Assembly: GCA_001797845.1 (NCBI GenBank)
Contig: MGQN01000029.1
Location: 18,288 to 24,019 of the forward strand
From: Deltaproteobacteria bacterium RBG_16_44_11
GTDB taxonomy: Bacteria > Desulfobacterota > Syntrophia > Syntrophales > Smithellaceae
DNA: 5,732 nucleotides
Direction: 5' to 3'
Shown piece after piece: positions 3,987 to 5,732 of this stretch (its first letter is position 1; each line of letters begins with the position of its first letter). The notes beneath the pieces were generated by a model that was not told where the DNA came from, searched no databases, and was given only the letters and a program-made list of their open reading frames with translations. Made by a program: the position numbers and the translations under genes.

Positions 3987-5732
3987 ATGATTAATAAATT
4001 ATTGAAAATTAGTTCCACAATCGTGGCGTTTGTTTTGTTATTTGCCTTGTCTTTTTCGGCGGCTTTGGCCGCTGAGTCTTTTGCTTTAAACCCTTTAAAG
4101 CCGCAGCTCTCCCGCGATGGAAAGAAAATGTACCACGGTATTCCTGCGGTAGTCTATCGGTTGGACCCTAATCCCTCACCTCAACGGATGCGCATTCCAC
4201 CACCCTCTTTTTTGCGGGCACCAATCGAAAAAGCCTCCGCGGCTTTTGCCATTACCTATGTAGCCACTGGCGGCGAAGTTTTTGGTTATCCGTGCACCAC
4301 CTTTCCGGAAGCAGCAAAAACGGCTTTTAATGCCGCCGCCGCCGTTTGGGCAGGCCTTCTGACTTCGCCTGTACCGATAACGATTAATGCTTGTTGGTCC
4401 AATGATCTACCGGCAGGTGTTTTAGGTGCATCCGGTGGGGGAACTATCTACCGCGATGAGTCAGGCCTGCCAGCAGCCAATACCTGGTATGGGGCATCGT
4501 TGGCGAATGCTTTGCACGGTTCAGATCTTGACCCCAGTGATTTTGACATGAACATTATATACAACAGCACTATGGACTGGTATTACGGAACGGATGGCAA
4601 TCCGGGCGCAAGTCAAATTGATTTAGAGTCGGTCGTTCTGCATGAAATAGCGCACGGCCTCAATTTCAGCGGCTCCATGACCGTTTCTTCAGGCTCAGGC
4701 AGCTGGGGCTATGGTACAGGCTATCCCAATATTTACGATACTTTTATGTATGATGCAGAAACAGCGGGTAATCAGCTTATCGCTACGGGCGTCTATGCTA
4801 ATCCCTCCATCCTGTTGGGCACTGCCCTGACCTCCGATAGTGTCTGGTTTGGTGGTCCATTGGCCGTAACGGCCAATGGCGGCAGAGTAAAAATGTGGAC
4901 TCCCACAACATGGTATCCGGGATCCAGCTATTCGCATTTGGACTACGATACTTTTCATGGTACCGCAAACACTTTAATGGTGTATGCGATCTCGGACGGT
5001 GAATCTATCCATGATCCGGGTCCGGTTGCCCTGGCTATGTTCAAAGATATGGGATGGCCCGATAAATCTGCCACCACCGCTGATGTGGGCGTAACCATCA
5101 CTGATTCGCCTGATCCGCTCGTTATCGGCACCGGCAATATTACCTACACAATTACTGTTACCAATAACGACCTGGTAAATACGGCCGCAGGCGTAATTAT
5201 GACTGACAATTTGCCGGCAAGTGTTAACTTCGTTTCGGCGACGCCAGGCGCGGGTTCATGCACTGGGACGGGTACCATAGCTTGCAGCCTAGGCTCAATC
5301 GCCGCCACTACAAGTGTGTCCATCATAGTAGTTGTAACGCCTACTTCAGCTGCGGCAACGTTAAACAATACCGTCAGTATCTCCAGCACCTCAACCGATG
5401 GAACTTCTGGTAACGATAGCGCTACGGCCAGCACGACATTATCAAATCCGGTGCCGGTCATCAGCTCTTTGAGCCCCGCAAGCGCAACAGCAGGTAGTGC
5501 CGCGTTCACCCTGACAGTCAACGGCAGCAACTTTTCCGCTGATTCCGTGGTGCAATGGGGTGGCGCGAATCGCACGACCACCTTTATCTCCTTTACCCAG
5601 TTGACGGCAGCGATTTCCGCGGCAGATATAGCCACCGCCGGCACGGTCGCCGTAACTGTGGTAACTACACCCGCCGGCGGAACCTCTGCCTCTTCAGACT
5701 TCACGATTAACGCCCCATACGTTCCGCCTCCA
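3987..5732 (+). CDS. Secreted zinc-metalloprotease-like protein with DUF11 and IPT/TIG-like domains, C-terminus cut
   Basis: The frame stays open for 582 codons to the window edge. Residues 1-28 are a signal peptide (MINKLLK, hydrophobic core, cleavage after ALA), so the protein is exported. Residues 85-360 look like a peptidase: NAAAAVWAGLLTSPVPI (115-131), YNSTMDWYYGTDG (192-204), then the zinc motif VVLHEIAHGLNFSG (216-229) with His219, Glu220, His223, and the closing VALAMFKDMGWPD (347-359). The third zinc ligand is unclear: the metzincin pattern HEXXHXXGXXH would need Gly226 and His229, but Asn and Gly stand there. Residues 365-485 form a DUF11 domain (DVGVTITDSPDPLVIGTGNI, then ITVTNN). 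Residues 488-576 form an IPT/TIG-like immunoglobulin-type domain (PVISSLSPASATAGS, FTLTVNGSNF). The end APYVPPP may be a linker to further domains. Extracellular protein breakdown is likely; the substrate is unknown. The stop lies outside the window. Confidence 0.87.
   Translation, partial: MINKLLKISSTIVAFVLLFALSFSAALAAESFALNPLKPQLSRDGKKMYHGIPAVVYRLDPNPSPQRMRIPPPSFLRAPIEKASAAFAITYVATGGEVFGYPCTTFPEAAKTAFNAAAAVWAGLLTSPVPITINACWSNDLPAGVLGASGGGTIYRDESGLPAANTWYGASLANALHGSDLDPSDFDMNIIYNSTMDWYYGTDGNPGASQIDLESVVLHEIAHGLNFSGSMTVSSGSGSWGYGTGYPNIYDTFMYDAETAGNQLIATGVYANPSILLGTALTSDSVWFGGPLAVTANGGRVKMWTPTTWYPGSSYSHLDYDTFHGTANTLMVYAISDGESIHDPGPVALAMFKDMGWPDKSATTADVGVTITDSPDPLVIGTGNITYTITVTNNDLVNTAAGVIMTDNLPASVNFVSATPGAGSCTGTGTIACSLGSIAATTSVSIIVVVTPTSAAATLNNTVSISSTSTDGTSGNDSATASTTLSNPVPVISSLSPASATAGSAAFTLTVNGSNFSADSVVQWGGANRTTTFISFTQLTAAISAADIATAGTVAVTVVTTPAGGTSASSDFTINAPYVPPP

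Noticed and set aside
5144..5704. Minus-strand frame of 186 codons opposite the DUF11 and IPT/TIG part of the protease
   Set aside because: It is antisense to an unbroken, domain-bearing plus-strand gene; its Val/Ala-rich translation is the mirror of Thr/Ala/Ser-rich codons. The same applies to the minus frames at 4695-4958 and 4955-5137.
1..5732. CRISPR arrays, tRNA or rRNA genes, insertion sequences, integrase or defence genes
   Set aside because: No regularly spaced direct repeats, no tRNA cloverleaf or rRNA-like stretch, and no transposase or integrase motifs were seen on either strand.

Overview
The window is a stretch of ordinary bacterial chromosome with moderate GC genes and AT-rich gaps. 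Gene content (a bacterial HU protein, a tryptophanyl-tRNA synthetase, a lipoprotein with a bacterial lipobox, a UbiA-type membrane prenyltransferase, and a secreted protease carrying DUF11 and IPT/TIG-like modules) points to a Gram-negative bacterium. A deltaproteobacterial (Desulfobacterota, Syntrophales-like) origin is my best guess, made from general resemblance only; nothing in the window proves it.

Layout: positions 1-580 (minus) hold the N-terminal 193 residues of tryptophanyl-tRNA synthetase (trpS), cut by the window edge. Positions 581-803 are noncoding and hold four successive perfect inverted repeats; the one nearest HU probably ends the HU transcript. Positions 828-1100 (minus) encode an HU-family DNA-binding protein. 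Positions 1101-1694 form a gap of almost 600 bases with several palindromes, one terminator-like hairpin on the minus strand and, at its right end, a good sigma70-type promoter. Positions 1695-2615 (plus) encode a UbiA-family polyprenyltransferase, and 2793-3185 (plus) a small DUF1330-like protein. Positions 3383-3910 (plus) encode a lipoprotein of unknown function, behind a near-consensus promoter and a structured leader. From 3987 to the right edge (plus) runs a large secreted protein, open at its C-terminus: signal peptide, HEXXH metalloprotease domain, DUF11 domain, IPT/TIG-like domain.

How they relate: trpS and HU are housekeeping genes read leftward, and the gap at 1101-1694 separates them from the rightward set. 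The prenyltransferase and the DUF1330-like gene each appear to have their own promoter. The lipoprotein and the metalloprotease are 76 bases apart with no visible terminator between them and may be co-transcribed as an exported pair. I see no defence system, integrase, transposase, CRISPR array, tRNA or rRNA. The items most worth a second look are the hairpin that pairs with the lipoprotein's ribosome binding site, the hairpin cluster between HU and trpS, and the domain make-up of the metalloprotease.
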